Under the pieces are notes generated by a model, which ran no database searches, was not told the DNA's origin, and saw only the letters and a program-made list of their open reading frames with translations. Both the position numbers and the translations under genes were made by a program. A stretch of DNA of 64,000 bases from Rhizobium lentis (GTDB lineage Bacteria > Pseudomonadota > Alphaproteobacteria > Rhizobiales > Rhizobiaceae): positions 62,001 to 126,000 of the forward strand of contig NZ_JACHBD010000007.1 of the NCBI RefSeq assembly GCF_014200175.1, in the 5' to 3' direction. Every line of letters begins with the position of its first letter. Within the stretch, counting starts at the first letter, position 1. Below, piece after piece: positions 17,926-29,042 of the stretch.

Positions 17926-18132
17926 TCCCCCAAGCGTAAAGCCCAGGTGCAGGAAGGAGCGACAGTGAGATCACCCGGTCGATAACGGACTGAAATCATG
18001 GCGCCGGCATTTGCCACTCTCGCGACGACCGCGTCCTGCCGATATAGCGGCCTGAGACGAGCTCCGGTTCCGTTCCCGGCAGGTACGGGACCTCGGAAAA
18101 CACCCGGGCAGGACTCCGCCCGGGTGTTTTTT
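17926..18132 (+). ncRNA. Candidate SoxR-induced small RNA (about 207 nt)
   Basis: This is the interval from the predicted start of the SoxR-type promoter to the end of a strong terminator. No convincing protein is encoded. The only well-spaced ribosome site, GGAAGGAG (17952-17959), leads a GTG at 17965 that stops after six codons. A 64-codon frame from 17998 runs past the terminator. The transcript contains C-rich runs (GCTCCCCC at 17924-17931). Either a regulatory RNA or a mini-peptide mRNA would fit. Existence is inferred from promoter plus terminator only. Confidence 0.4.
18097..18132 (+). terminator. Strong rho-independent terminator before the TPP riboswitch
   Basis: A 13-bp stem AAAACACCCGGGC with an 8-nt loop is closed by GCCCGGGTG and six T. 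It separates any transcript from the SoxR promoter from the thiamine operon. Confidence 0.93.
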
Positions 18133-18227
18133 CGCGTTCGCGGTTCGGTTCCGACCAGACGGACGGGGTGTGTGATTTTGCGGTTGCGGTAAGAACACCC
18201 CGATGATAGTTTCCGCTGAAATAACAG

Positions 18228-18314
18228 GGGAGCTCCGTGTCGCCGGGGCTGAGATGAGAAGCGCAAGCCTCCGGACCCTTCAAAGCTGATCTGGGTAATG
18301 CCAGCGGAGCGAGG
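18228..18314 (+). ncRNA. TPP riboswitch (THI element)
   Basis: The conserved TPP aptamer parts appear in order: GGGGCTGAGATGAGAAG (P2/J3-2), GACCCTT, CTGATCTGGGTAATGCCAGC (P4-P5) and the closing CGGAGC. P1 pairs GCTCCG (18232-18237) with CGGAGC (18305-18310). It lies about 190 bp before the pyrimidine ABC transporter operon. Thiamine pyrophosphate binding should switch the operon off. A GAGG ribosome site abuts P1 at 18311-18314. Confidence 0.95.
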
Positions 18315-18319
18315 TTCAG

Positions 18320-18526
18320 ATGTTTTCCGGCGCACAAGTGTCATCCTTTACGATATCCGGCAGTCTCGCCGGCACCATTCCCGATGTCTTCGACAGGTTT
18401 GCGCATCTGCGACGCCGCGCGATTTTTCAAGTGCGCCAAGGGCGCCGCGGCACCTTGAATTGCTGCGTGGTTTTATCCTTGGATCGATTCCGACCTGAAG
18501 AAGCATGCAGCCGGACGAAAGCCTGA
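18320..18526 (+). CDS. Possible short leader ORF following the TPP riboswitch
   Basis: A 68-codon frame begins with ATG 5 nt after a GAGG that touches the riboswitch P1 stem. It ends 22 bp inside the permease gene in another frame. The product resembles nothing known. It could couple riboswitch control of translation to the permease start, whose own ribosome site is weak. Alternatively the frame is chance. Confidence 0.25.
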   Translation: MFSGAQVSSFTISGSLAGTIPDVFDRFAHLRRRAIFQVRQGRRGTLNCCVVLSLDRFRPEEACSRTKA

Positions 18527-19344
18527 AATCGACGCTGATGACATCGCCACCCCCATCGGATTCGCGTCTTGCCGCGCTCGGTGCCGCCCTGTACCGGGCG
18601 ATCCCCGCCCTGCTCGCCGGCTTTGCCTTTCTGGCCGCATGGGAACTTTATGTCGATCTCTCCGGCATTAAACCGTCCATCCTGCCGGCGCCTTCGCGCA
18701 TCCTGAACCAGGGCTGGCTGAACCGCGAAGCGTTGATGTCTAACACCTGGCCGACGCTCGGCGCCACACTCGGCGGCTTCGCCCTGTCGCTCGCCTTCGC
18801 TTTCGTCTCGTCGATCCTGATGGATTTCATGCCCTTCATGCGCCGGGCATTGCTGCCGATCTTCATTGCCAGCCAGACCCTGCCGCTGGTGGCGATCGCG
18901 CCCCTCGTCGTCCTCTGGTTCGGTTTCGGCCTGTTGCCGAAGATATTGCTGGTGGCGCTCGTCACCTTCTTCCCGCTGCTCGTCGCTTTGCTGAAGGGTT
19001 ATGAGGCGACCGACCGCGACATCGCTGAACTCTTGAACTCGATGAAGGCAAGCCGCTGGTGCATTTTCCGCCTGGCCCGGCTTCCCTCCTCGCTACCCTA
19101 TTTCTTCGCCGGCCTCAGGATCTCGATCACCTATGCCGTCGTTGGCGCGATCTTTGCCGAATATGCGGGAGCCGCGCGCGGCCTCGGCATCTATATCCTC
19201 AACGCCAAGAATAATTTCCGGCCGGATCTGGTCCTCGCAGCCGTCGTTGTCAGCGCCGTGCTGACACTCTGCCTCTTCGGAGTGACGCTGATGATCGAGC
19301 GCCTCGTCATGCCGTGGCAACCGTCCGGGGAGCACCGTCGATGA
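18505..19344 (+). CDS. Thiamine-precursor (pyrimidine) ABC transporter permease
   Basis: A 279-residue BPD-type permease of the SsuC/ThiX class, with about six membrane helices (the first at FAFLAAWELYV) and an EAA-like loop, EYAGAARGLGIYILNAKNNF. The TPP riboswitch and the NMT1-type binding protein of the operon indicate uptake of HMP or formylaminopyrimidine, a thiamine precursor. ATG at 18505 has a poor GAAG site; an in-frame ATG at 18538 is also possible. It overlaps the ATPase gene by 4 bp (ATGA). Confidence 0.88.
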   Translation: MQPDESLKSTLMTSPPPSDSRLAALGAALYRAIPALLAGFAFLAAWELYVDLSGIKPSILPAPSRILNQGWLNREALMSNTWPTLGATLGGFALSLAFAFVSSILMDFMPFMRRALLPIFIASQTLPLVAIAPLVVLWFGFGLLPKILLVALVTFFPLLVALLKGYEATDRDIAELLNSMKASRWCIFRLARLPSSLPYFFAGLRISITYAVVGAIFAEYAGAARGLGIYILNAKNNFRPDLVLAAVVVSAVLTLCLFGVTLMIERLVMPWQPSGEHRR

Positions 19345-20144
19345 CCGCTGAACTGGTCGAACTGCGCAAGATTTCGAAATCCTTCGACGGCATGCAGGTG
19401 CTCGGCGACATTTCGCTCGCTGTCGCAAGCGGCGAGTTCGTCTCGATCGTCGGCCCCTCCGGCTCCGGAAAATCGACGGTGCTCCGATTGCTGACCCAGG
19501 CGCTTCGACCCGATTCAGGCGCCTTGCTCTTCAAGGGCGCCCCGCTGGAACAGGCGCCGCATTCTTTTGCCTTCATGCCGCAACGCGATGCGCTGATGCC
19601 CTGGCGCCGGATCATCGACAATGCCGCCCTCGGCTTGGAGGTGGGCGGCATGAGCCGCCGCGACGCCCGCGCCACCGTGGCGCCGCTGTTCGAGCATTTC
19701 GGCCTTGCCGGCTTCGAACACCATTATCCCGCCGAACTCTCCGGCGGCATGCGCCAGCGCGCCGCGCTGTTGCGCACCGTCGTCCAGAGCCAGGACATGT
19801 TGCTGCTCGACGAGCCTTTCGGCGCGCTGGATGCGTTGACACGCACGCAAATCCAGGAATGGCTGCAGGGCATGTGGACGCAACATCGCTGGACGGCCTT
19901 GCTGATCACCCACGATGTTCGCGAGGCGGTGTTCCTCTCCGACCGGATCTACGTGCTATCGGCCCGCCCGGCGCGTATCATCCGCCAATTCCGCGTTCCC
20001 CTGCCCCGCCCGAGAAGCATCGCCGATCTCGGCTCGCCGGCGGCCCAGGCGATCGAGACCGAAATCCTGCAAACCCTGCTTCATCCGCTAGAACAGGATG
20101 ATTTTAGGCCGGTCGGCCTAAATCAGAATCCTGTTCCAATTTAA
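19341..20144 (+). CDS. Thiamine-precursor ABC transporter ATP-binding protein
   Basis: A 267-residue SsuB/TauB-class ATPase: Walker A GPSGSGKSTV (about 37-46), signature LSGGMRQRAAL, Walker B DMLLLDEPFGALDA and switch His in LLITHDVREAV. It energises the permease encoded just before it. The ATG at 19341 overlaps the permease stop and follows GGGGAG. The last 17 residues (from EQDDF onward) and the stop codon are encoded by a RIME-like palindrome, so the C-terminal tail is probably acquired and non-native. Confidence 0.9.
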   Translation: MTAELVELRKISKSFDGMQVLGDISLAVASGEFVSIVGPSGSGKSTVLRLLTQALRPDSGALLFKGAPLEQAPHSFAFMPQRDALMPWRRIIDNAALGLEVGGMSRRDARATVAPLFEHFGLAGFEHHYPAELSGGMRQRAALLRTVVQSQDMLLLDEPFGALDALTRTQIQEWLQGMWTQHRWTALLITHDVREAVFLSDRIYVLSARPARIIRQFRVPLPRPRSIADLGSPAAQAIETEILQTLLHPLEQDDFRPVGLNQNPVPI

Positions 20145-20200
20145 AGAGTTAAAGCATGATGTCGTCCGAAGACCGCTCACACTTTTCGGCACCATGCTCT
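20091..20200. repeat. RIME-like rhizobial intergenic mosaic element (two palindromes)
   Basis: Palindrome 1 (20091-20136) pairs GAACAGGAT...TTTAGGCC with GGCCTAAA...ATCCTGTTC. Palindrome 2 (20153-20199) pairs AGCATG near its left end with CATGCT at its right end and contains CCGCTCACACTTTTCGG. The two-palindrome layout and sequence match the repeat family common between genes in Rhizobium and relatives, as recalled. It sits inside an operon and overlaps the 3' end of the ATPase gene. Confidence 0.75.
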
Positions 20201-20220
20201 TAAGACCTGAGGAGGTCACC

Positions 20221-21231
20221 ATGCTGCTTCTCACCCGTCGACAGACGATCCTCGCCGCCCTCGCGACAAGCCTCGCCGGCCGCACAGCCCTCGCCCAGTC
20301 GGCGTCGGCAAAGGTTCGCATTGCGCTCGACTGGACGCCCAACACCAACCATATCGGCATCTATGTCGCCAAGGCGAAGGGCTTCTATGCAGCCGCCGGC
20401 CTCGACGTCGAAATTCTACCCTTTACCGACACCAGCGCCGGCACGCTGGTGTCGAACGGGGTCGCCGATTTCGGCATCAGCAGCGAGATCGAGGCCATGA
20501 CGCAGCGCGCCGGCGGCGGTGACGTGAAGATGGTCTACGGCGTCGTCCAGACCGAAACCGCGCGCCTGATCTACAAGGGCGGACGCGACGACATCAAGAG
20601 CCCTAAAGATCTCGATGGCAAGACCTATGGCGGCTTTGGCGGCACCTGGGAGAGCGCCCTGATTTCCGCGATGATCCGCAACGACGGTGGCACGGGCGAC
20701 GTCAAGACCGTCACCCTCGGCACTTCCGCCTACGAGGCGCTGGACAATGGCTCGGTCGATTTCACGCTGGAGATCTACACCTGGGAAGGCATCGCCGCCG
20801 AGCTGGAAAACCGCAAGCTCGGCCGCTTCCGCTATTCCGATTATGGCATTCCCGACGAGCAGACGACCGTCATCGTTTCCAGCGACGCCTATCTCGCGGT
20901 GAGCCGGGAACACGCCCGCGCCTTCATCCAGGCCACGCGCCAGGGTTATGCCTATTCCGTCGATCATCCTGACGAAGCCTGCGACCTGCTGATTTCCAAC
21001 AGCAACGGTGCTCTGATGAATACGGAACTGGTAAAGGCGTCCCAGAAGGCATTGATCGACGGGCATTTCCTCAAATCCGAGGCCGGCGTGATCGGCACAA
21101 TCGACCCGGCGAAGGCCGATGCCATCGGCGCCTTCCTGCTCGACAACGGCATCCTGGTCGATGCGAATGGCGCAGCACTCAAGGAGAAGCCGGACTTTTC
21201 CACCTATTATACCAACGAACTCCTCGGCTGA
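20221..21231 (+). CDS. NMT1/THI5-like pyrimidine-binding periplasmic protein
   Basis: A 336-residue ABC substrate-binding protein of the NMT1/ThiY type. The N-terminus LLLTRRQTILAALATSLAG looks like a twin-arginine-type signal ending near TALAQS. The mature protein starts VRIALDWTPNTNHIGIYVAK, the family hallmark, with GTLVSNGVADFGISSE following. It likely binds formylaminopyrimidine or HMP. The ATG at 20221 is fixed by a strong GAGGAGGT (20209-20216); the longer frame reads through that site. Last gene of the riboswitch operon. Confidence 0.9.
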   Translation: MLLLTRRQTILAALATSLAGRTALAQSASAKVRIALDWTPNTNHIGIYVAKAKGFYAAAGLDVEILPFTDTSAGTLVSNGVADFGISSEIEAMTQRAGGGDVKMVYGVVQTETARLIYKGGRDDIKSPKDLDGKTYGGFGGTWESALISAMIRNDGGTGDVKTVTLGTSAYEALDNGSVDFTLEIYTWEGIAAELENRKLGRFRYSDYGIPDEQTTVIVSSDAYLAVSREHARAFIQATRQGYAYSVDHPDEACDLLISNSNGALMNTELVKASQKALIDGHFLKSEAGVIGTIDPAKADAIGAFLLDNGILVDANGAALKEKPDFSTYYTNELLG

Positions 21232-21318
21232 ACCCGCCCGGCCTTGCCCGCCGCAGCGTTCCACGGCAAGCTTTGGATCGAGACGGTTTGAGCCTGATCG
21301 GGCAGGGTGGGGAATAAC

Positions 21319-22539
21319 ATGCGACCACAGGAGAGACTGGTCGGAGCGGACTTTCTGCGCGCGACAGCCTGCCTGCTGGTGCTTGCTCATCATCTCGCGC
21401 TCCGGCTGGATATGCGCCGAATTCCCGATGAATTGGCGTCGACGGCGCACATCCTCCGCTTCGGCAATTTCGGCGTCGCCATTTTCTTCGTGCTCAGCGG
21501 CTTTCTTCTGGCCCGTCCCTTCTGGCGCGCGCTCGATGGCGGCAGCGACATGCCGAGCCTCGGGACCTACGCCATCCGCAGGGCCGCACGCATTGCCCCC
21601 GGCTTCTGGGTCGCCGCCACCGTCAGCTTCGTTGTCAGCCTGACGCTGCTTGCCGTGCCGCTGACACCAGAGCTTGCGCTTCGCTACGTTGCCGGACTGC
21701 TGTTCATGAGCCAATGGCATTGGCGCACGTTTTTTCCTGTCGAAGCCGACGGACCGCTCTGGTCCATCCCCTTCGAGGTCACCAGCTATGTGCTCCTGCC
21801 GGCCTGCTTTCTCCTCCTGTTTCGCCTGCCGCGGGTGCGGCAGCGCCGGTTGCTGGCCCGTTCCGCCTGGCTCTGCGTCATTGCCGTCGTCCTCATTGCC
21901 CATCTGGCAATCCTGAAACTCTTTGCGCTCGACGACATCGGGCGCGGCTGGGCCTATGGCCTGCAGGGCGGGGCGAAGGAATGGATGCCCAACTACAATC
22001 CGATCGGCTTCTTCGCGGTCTTCGCGCTCGGCGCGCTTGCCGCCGGCATCGACGTCATGCTGCCTGCAAGGCACTCCTTCTGGTTCGATGCCGCAGCGCT
22101 TCTCGCCTTTTCGATTGCCGGCTACCGCCTCGCCATATCGCCCGGCGGTTCGGCCGAGGGGTACGGCTCGCTCGACATACCCTACGGATTTCCCGTCTTT
22201 CCGCTGGCGATCGCAACCGCGCTCGTATCGCTCTGCCATTCGCATCGCCTGGGCAGGCTGCTCGACAATGCTCCCGTCCGCTACGTCGCCAAGATCTCGT
22301 TCGGCATTTATATCTGGCAGGAGATCATCCTGACATTGATCCAGAGACTCGACCCCAGTTCGTTCGGCGCCTCCTCGGACAATGTCGTTACCGGCTGGCT
22401 GCAATCCTGCGGGCTGACAATGGTGCTCGTCCTTCTGGTGGCAACTCTCAGCCATCACCTGCTGGAACGACCGGCGATCGACTTGGGAAACCGTCTGACA
22501 TCGCACTCACCCGATCGGGCTACTCCTTTTAAAGTATAA
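21319..22539 (+). CDS. Acyltransferase family 3 (OafA/YrhL-like) membrane protein
   Basis: A 406-residue integral membrane acyltransferase. Family marks are the N-terminal ERLVGADFLRATACLLVLAH with the catalytic His pair (HH), FFVLSGFLLARPFWRA, and RRAARIAPGFWVA. About ten hydrophobic helices follow, with YVAKISFGIYIWQEIIL near the end. Such enzymes O-acetylate surface polysaccharides, lipids or glucans. The neighbouring ExoY-like transferase suggests a polysaccharide target, but this is inference. ATG at 21319 has GGGG at good spacing; a GTG four codons earlier is possible. Confidence 0.85.
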   Translation: MRPQERLVGADFLRATACLLVLAHHLALRLDMRRIPDELASTAHILRFGNFGVAIFFVLSGFLLARPFWRALDGGSDMPSLGTYAIRRAARIAPGFWVAATVSFVVSLTLLAVPLTPELALRYVAGLLFMSQWHWRTFFPVEADGPLWSIPFEVTSYVLLPACFLLLFRLPRVRQRRLLARSAWLCVIAVVLIAHLAILKLFALDDIGRGWAYGLQGGAKEWMPNYNPIGFFAVFALGALAAGIDVMLPARHSFWFDAAALLAFSIAGYRLAISPGGSAEGYGSLDIPYGFPVFPLAIATALVSLCHSHRLGRLLDNAPVRYVAKISFGIYIWQEIILTLIQRLDPSSFGASSDNVVTGWLQSCGLTMVLVLLVATLSHHLLERPAIDLGNRLTSHSPDRATPFKV

Positions 22540-22706
22540 ATTCGTTTCCACTTCAACTACAGGCATTAAGGTTAACAGGGAATACTCCCATTTTTGGTGT
22601 CTTTAGGGTTAGCAATTTCTTATTTAACCCGATGACAAACCTTACGTGAGCATGTATTTGTCTCCCTACAGTTCAGTATTGCATCTAAACTTACGGGCCT
22701 TGTGTA

Positions 22707-23444
22707 ATGAATGCTTTTACTTCGAAGACGAATTCACGCTTCGATCCGTCTCAGCGTCAGATCAAAATCAGGACCCTGGTCATAGCGAACTCCAACATTC
22801 GCCAGCCGGAGAGCTTTTCCAATGGCGAAGAAAAGGCGACGCTGCGATTGGCCGTGAAACGGCTGATCGACATCGTCATCTCGGCCAACGCTCTCCTCGT
22901 GCTGGCGCCGCTTTTTCTGGCGATCGCTCTTTTCATCAAGCTCGACGATGGCGGTCCGGTGTTCTTCCGCCAGATCCGCTGGGGGCTGAACGGCCGGAAG
23001 ATCAACGTCTTCAAATTCCGCTCGATGCGGGCGGAGGTTTGCGATCCCAGCGGCGTCCAGCAGACTGTCAAGGGCGACGCCAGGATGACCGGCATCGGCG
23101 CAATGCTCCGCAGGACCAATATCGACGAACTGCCGCAGCTCCTGAACGTCCTCAAGGGCGAGATGTCCCTGGTTGGCCCACGCTGCCATGCCATCAACAT
23201 GCGCGCAGCCGGCAGGCTCTACGAGGAAGTGGTGCCGAACTACCACCATCGACACATCATGCGCCCCGGCATCACCGGTCTCGCGCAAACACGCGGCTGG
23301 CGCGGCCCGACGACAAGGCCGCTGGAAGCCCGGGCCCGAATCGCCTGTGATATCTATTATGTCAGGAATTTCAGCCTGCTGCTCGACCTGAAGATCCTGT
23401 TCAAGACACTGATCATCGAGCTGCGCGGCGGCACCGGCTTCTGA
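22707..23444 (+). CDS. ExoY-like undecaprenyl-phosphate sugar-1-phosphate transferase
   Basis: A 245-residue bacterial sugar transferase that primes exopolysaccharide units by linking a hexose-1-phosphate to undecaprenyl phosphate. Conserved parts: RLAVKRLIDIVISANALLVL (membrane anchor), GPVFFRQIRWGLNGR, FKFRSMRAE, RRTNIDELPQLLNVLKGEMS, LVGPRCHA, RPGITGLAQTRGWRG and ending RGGTGF. The ~60-residue N-terminus is soluble and variable. It lies downstream of an acyltransferase and is flanked by a low-GC leader, so it may have its own promoter. Glucose- versus galactose-phosphate specificity cannot be read from the sequence. Confidence 0.88.
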   Translation: MNAFTSKTNSRFDPSQRQIKIRTLVIANSNIRQPESFSNGEEKATLRLAVKRLIDIVISANALLVLAPLFLAIALFIKLDDGGPVFFRQIRWGLNGRKINVFKFRSMRAEVCDPSGVQQTVKGDARMTGIGAMLRRTNIDELPQLLNVLKGEMSLVGPRCHAINMRAAGRLYEEVVPNYHHRHIMRPGITGLAQTRGWRGPTTRPLEARARIACDIYYVRNFSLLLDLKILFKTLIIELRGGTGF

Positions 23445-23632
23445 GACGCTGCGGCAAAACTGCGGCTGCATAATCCGTCAGCGGCGCAGGCCGCTGCAAA
23501 AGATTGTAGCCACTTTTGGAGTTTTCCCTGAGCTGACTGAAGCCGTCTGTTTGCCCAACCGAAACAGCCGGCCGCGTTCGTTTGAAGCCGCATGACAACG
23601 CTGTTGTCCGTACTCAAGGAAGAAGCCAGACA

Positions 23633-23663
23633 CAAAAAAGGCGGGCCTTTGAGGCCGCCTTTC
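23633..23663 (-). terminator. Terminator of the atp operon
   Basis: On the minus strand AAAGGCGG, a 10-nt loop and CCGCCTTT are followed by more T (TTTTTTGTG). It lies about 20 bp past the atpC stop. Confidence 0.85.
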
Positions 23664-23683
23664 AATGAAGCTGTCGTACCCGG

Positions 23684-24091
23684 TCAGTCCTGCTGGACAA
23701 TGCCGCGCAGATGCGTCAGTTCCATGATGAAATGCTCGAGCTTCGACTTGTGCTCGTGCAGCTCGGCATGTTCGAGCTCCTTGCGGGCAGCCTCGATACG
23801 ACGGGTGAGCTCGTCCTTATGAAGTTCCTCGACCGGAACGGCGGATTCGGCAAGCAAAGTGCAGCCTGTCGGCAGGATATCGGCAAAACCGCCGAACACC
23901 ACGTAGTCCTGCTTCTTGCCGGAAGCCGAACGCACGCTCACCACACCCGGCTTGATGGTCGTCATCGTCGGCGCGTGGTGCGCCATGACGGTCATCTCGC
24001 CCTCGGTCGCGGGAATGACGACCTCGGTCACCATCTCCGACAGCAGCAGACGCTCCGGCGAAACGAGCTCAAAGTTGAAATTGTCAGCCAT
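23684..24091 (-). CDS. atpC: ATP synthase epsilon subunit
   Basis: A 135-residue F1 epsilon subunit: an N-terminal beta sandwich (FNFELVSPERLLLSEMVTEV, GEMTVMAHHAPTMTTIKPGV) and a C-terminal helical pair that regulates rotation. Last gene of atpHAGDC. Its ATG overlaps the stop of the preceding small gene by 1 bp (TGATG), implying coupled translation. Confidence 0.95.
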   Translation of the reverse strand: MADNFNFELVSPERLLLSEMVTEVVIPATEGEMTVMAHHAPTMTTIKPGVVSVRSASGKKQDYVVFGGFADILPTGCTLLAESAVPVEELHKDELTRRIEAARKELEHAELHEHKSKLEHFIMELTHLRGIVQQD

Positions 24092-24329
24092 CAGTGACTT
24101 ACCTTCTCGGCTATGGCTTTTGCATCTTGCAATTTGGTCCCGCAGAACGGGCAGTGCAGTATCGCCTGGTCGAGATATTCGAGGCCCTCCTCGGTCTGAA
24201 CCAACCCCACGACCATCATGATCACGCCGTTATCGGCACGGTAGACGGTGGGTGCTGCCGGTTCCGGAAGTTCCGCCACGACCCCTTTCAGGGAGTCGCA
24301 GCAGAATATCTCGTCCTGAGCATCGCTCA

Positions 24330-24330
<1 letters not shown>
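24091..24330 (-). CDS. Small CPxCG-motif protein inserted between atpD and atpC
   Basis: A 79-residue acidic soluble protein of unknown function. It has two adjacent cysteines near the N-terminus (EIFCCDSLKG) and a C-terminal HCPFCGTKL, so four cysteines could form a zinc ribbon. Its start overlaps the atpD stop and its stop overlaps the atpC start by 1 bp each, so it is a real, coupled member of the operon. A role in F1 assembly or regulation is conceivable but unsupported. Confidence 0.75.
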
Positions 24331-26664
<2,334 letters not shown>

Positions 26665-26692
26665 CCGTGATCCGTCCTAACTTAGGGCCTGA

Positions 26693-28222
26693 TTACGAGA
26701 AAGACTTTGCGAAGCTATCGAGAGCAGCGGTGAGCTTGCCCCTGGTATCGTCGCTGATAGCCTTTTCCGTGCGGATCGCGTCGAGGATGGCGGAGCCTTC
26801 CGAACGCAGATAGGACAACAGGCCCTGTTCGAACTTGCCGACCGATGCGACCGGCAGCTTGTCGAGGTAACCGTTGACGCCTGCGAAGATCACGGCGACC
26901 TGCTCTTCCGTCTTCAGCGGCGAGAACTGCGGCTGCTTCAGGAGCTCGGTCAGGCGTGCGCCGCGGTTCAGCAGGCGCTGCGTCGCAGCGTCGAGGTCCG
27001 AACCGAACTGGGCGAAGGCGGCCATTTCGCGATACTGGGCGAGCTCGCCCTTGATCGAGCCGGCAACCTGCTTCATGGCCTTGATCTGAGCCGAAGAACC
27101 GACGCGGGAAACCGACAGACCGACGTTAACGGCCGGACGGATACCCTGGTAGAATAGGTCGGTTTCAAGGAAGATCTGGCCGTCGGTGATGGAGATAACG
27201 TTGGTCGGAATGAAGGCGGAAACGTCGTTGCCCTGCGTTTCGATGACAGGCAGAGCGGTCAGCGAACCGGCGCCCTTGTCGTCGTTCATCTTGGCTGCGC
27301 GCTCGAGGAGGCGCGAGTGCAGGTAGAAAACGTCGCCCGGATAGGCTTCGCGGCCCGGCGGGCGGCGCAGCAGCAGCGACATCTGGCGGTAGGACACGGC
27401 CTGCTTGGACAGATCGTCATAGCCGATCAGCGCATGCATGCCGTTGTCGCGGAAATATTCGCCCATGGCGCAGCCGGCGAACGGAGCCAGGAACTGCATC
27501 GGCGCCGGATCGGAAGCCGTGGCGGCAACGATGATGGAGTACTTCAGTGCCCCGCGCTCTTCGAGAACCTTGACGAACTGGGCAACGGTGGAGCGCTTCT
27601 GACCGACGGCAACGTAAACGCAGTAAAGCTTCTCGCCTTCCGGACCATTGTCGTGAATGGCCTTCTGGTTGAGGAAGGCGTCGAGCAGGATGGCGGTCTT
27701 GCCGGTCTGGCGGTCGCCGATGACGAGCTCGCGCTGGCCGCGGCCGACCGGGATCAGCGCATCGATGGCCTTGAGGCCGGTCGACATCGGCTCATGAACC
27801 GACTTGCGCGGAATGATGCCGGGTGCCTTGACGTCGACGCGCGAACGGCGGGTCGCATTGATCGGGCCCTTGCCGTCGATCGGGTTGCCGAGCGCGTCGA
27901 CGACGCGGCCGAGTAGTTCCGGACCGACCGGAACGTCAACGATGGCGCCAGTCCGCTTGACGGTGTCGCCTTCCTTGATGTCACGGTCGGAGCCGAAAAT
28001 AACGACACCGACGTTGTCGGATTCAAGGTTCAGGGCCATGCCGCGGATGCCGCCGGGGAACTCGACCATTTCACCAGCCTGGACATTGTCCAGACCGTAA
28101 ACGCGAGCAATACCGTCACCGACGGAGAGAACCTGGCCGACTTCCGAGACTTCTGCCTCTTTGCCGAAATTTTTGATCTGGTCTTTGAGAATTGCGGAAA
28201 TTTCCGCGGCGCGGATATCCAT
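26693..28222 (-). CDS. atpA: ATP synthase alpha subunit
   Basis: A 509-residue non-catalytic nucleotide-binding F1 subunit: Walker [11 protein letters not shown] (about 170-179), [20 protein letters not shown], and the Arg-finger region [17 protein letters not shown]. Its start overlaps the atpH stop by 1 bp. Full family length. Confidence 0.97.
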   Translation of the reverse strand: MDIRAAEISAILKDQIKNFGKEAEVSEVGQVLSVGDGIARVYGLDNVQAGEMVEFPGGIRGMALNLESDNVGVVIFGSDRDIKEGDTVKRTGAIVDVPVGPELLGRVVDALGNPIDGKGPINATRRSRVDVKAPGIIPRKSVHEPMSTGLKAIDALIPVGRGQRELVIGDRQTGKTAILLDAFLNQKAIHDNGPEGEKLYCVYVAVGQKRSTVAQFVKVLEERGALKYSIIVAATASDPAPMQFLAPFAGCAMGEYFRDNGMHALIGYDDLSKQAVSYRQMSLLLRRPPGREAYPGDVFYLHSRLLERAAKMNDDKGAGSLTALPVIETQGNDVSAFIPTNVISITDGQIFLETDLFYQGIRPAVNVGLSVSRVGSSAQIKAMKQVAGSIKGELAQYREMAAFAQFGSDLDAATQRLLNRGARLTELLKQPQFSPLKTEEQVAVIFAGVNGYLDKLPVASVGKFEQGLLSYLRSEGSAILDAIRTEKAISDDTRGKLTAALDSFAKSFS

Positions 28223-28788
28223 CAGCCAACCTCTTTCAATGCGAGCTTAAGGGTAGAGAGTTTGGTACGAAGAGACGTATCAATCTGACGGGACCCGACC
28301 TTCACGATCAGACCACCAAGAATTGACGGATCAACCGTGACTGAGATCGTCACGTCTTTGCCGGTGACGCTCTTGAGTGCCGCCTTCAATTCGGTTTCCT
28401 GCGCCTGGGAGAGCGCATGCGCCGAGGTGACCTCGGCGGAGATTTCACCGCGATGATTCGCGGCGATGAGACGGAAGGCCCTGATCATGCCCGGCAGGGC
28501 GAACAGGCGGCGGTTGCGCGCCACGACCTTCAGAAAATTGGCGAAGAAACCGCTGATGCCGGCCCTCTCGCTGATGGCGACAATCGCCTTCAACTGGTCC
28601 TCAGCGGAAAAAACCGGGCTTGCGACGAAGCGCTTCAGTTCGGCGCTCTCATCCAGCATCGCCTGGAAACGGTCGAGATCGGCGGTGACGCTGTCGACGA
28701 CGCCCTGTTCGAGCGCCAGCTCGAAAAGCGACGAGGCATAGCGCTCGGCAACACCAGAAGTAAGCTGGGACGTGTCTGCCACTGGCAC
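28222..28788 (-). CDS. atpH: ATP synthase delta subunit
   Basis: A 188-residue F1 delta subunit connecting F1 to the peripheral stalk: [20 protein letters not shown] at the N-terminus and [20 protein letters not shown] near the C-terminus. The GTG at 28788 is chosen because the protein then starts with the conserved PVADTSQ and AGGGA lies upstream; the longer frame would translate the leader. First gene of the F1 operon; no F0 gene is adjacent. Confidence 0.93.
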   Translation of the reverse strand: MPVADTSQLTSGVAERYASSLFELALEQGVVDSVTADLDRFQAMLDESAELKRFVASPVFSAEDQLKAIVAISERAGISGFFANFLKVVARNRRLFALPGMIRAFRLIAANHRGEISAEVTSAHALSQAQETELKAALKSVTGKDVTISVTVDPSILGGLIVKVGSRQIDTSLRTKLSTLKLALKEVG

Positions 28789-29042
28789 AAATTTCCCTGA
28801 TTTCAATCCAAAATCCGGCTCTCGGCGGGCGCCGAACCTATGATCTTGAATTCGTTTTGATTTCCCCCAGAAATCACAAGAGAAGCCTCTTGCTTCTTCC
28901 GAAATTCGGGGTCCGTCTAACATAGGATGTTCGGACTCGCAACACGCGTAATGGCCGAATACGCCTTTCGCATGAATTTCTGTTCGCAAAATTGCGCAAT
29001 GGCCTGAACGCGGGCCGCGCAAGCCGCCATCGCCGGAAAAAT

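Noticed and set aside
17998..18192. 64-codon frame in the candidate small RNA
   Set aside because: No ribosome site at its ATG, and it reads through the strong terminator hairpin.
18449..18464. Sigma-54-like site (GGCAC...TTGC) before the thiamine transporter permease
   Set aside because: The GG to GC distance is 11 instead of 10 and the flanking bases do not fit; the TPP riboswitch explains control.
20416..22506. 696-codon antisense frame across the binding-protein and acyltransferase genes
   Set aside because: It spans two well-supported genes on the other strand and shows no domain; a codon-bias shadow.
22606..22630. Inverted repeat GGGTTA...TAACCC ahead of the ExoY-like gene
   Set aside because: Only 6 bp with a 13-nt spacer in AT-rich sequence; could arise by chance and no promoter elements align with it.
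23479..23497. Hairpin CAGCGGC...GCCGCTG after the ExoY-like gene as terminator
   Set aside because: No T tract follows and the stem is short; termination here is unproven.
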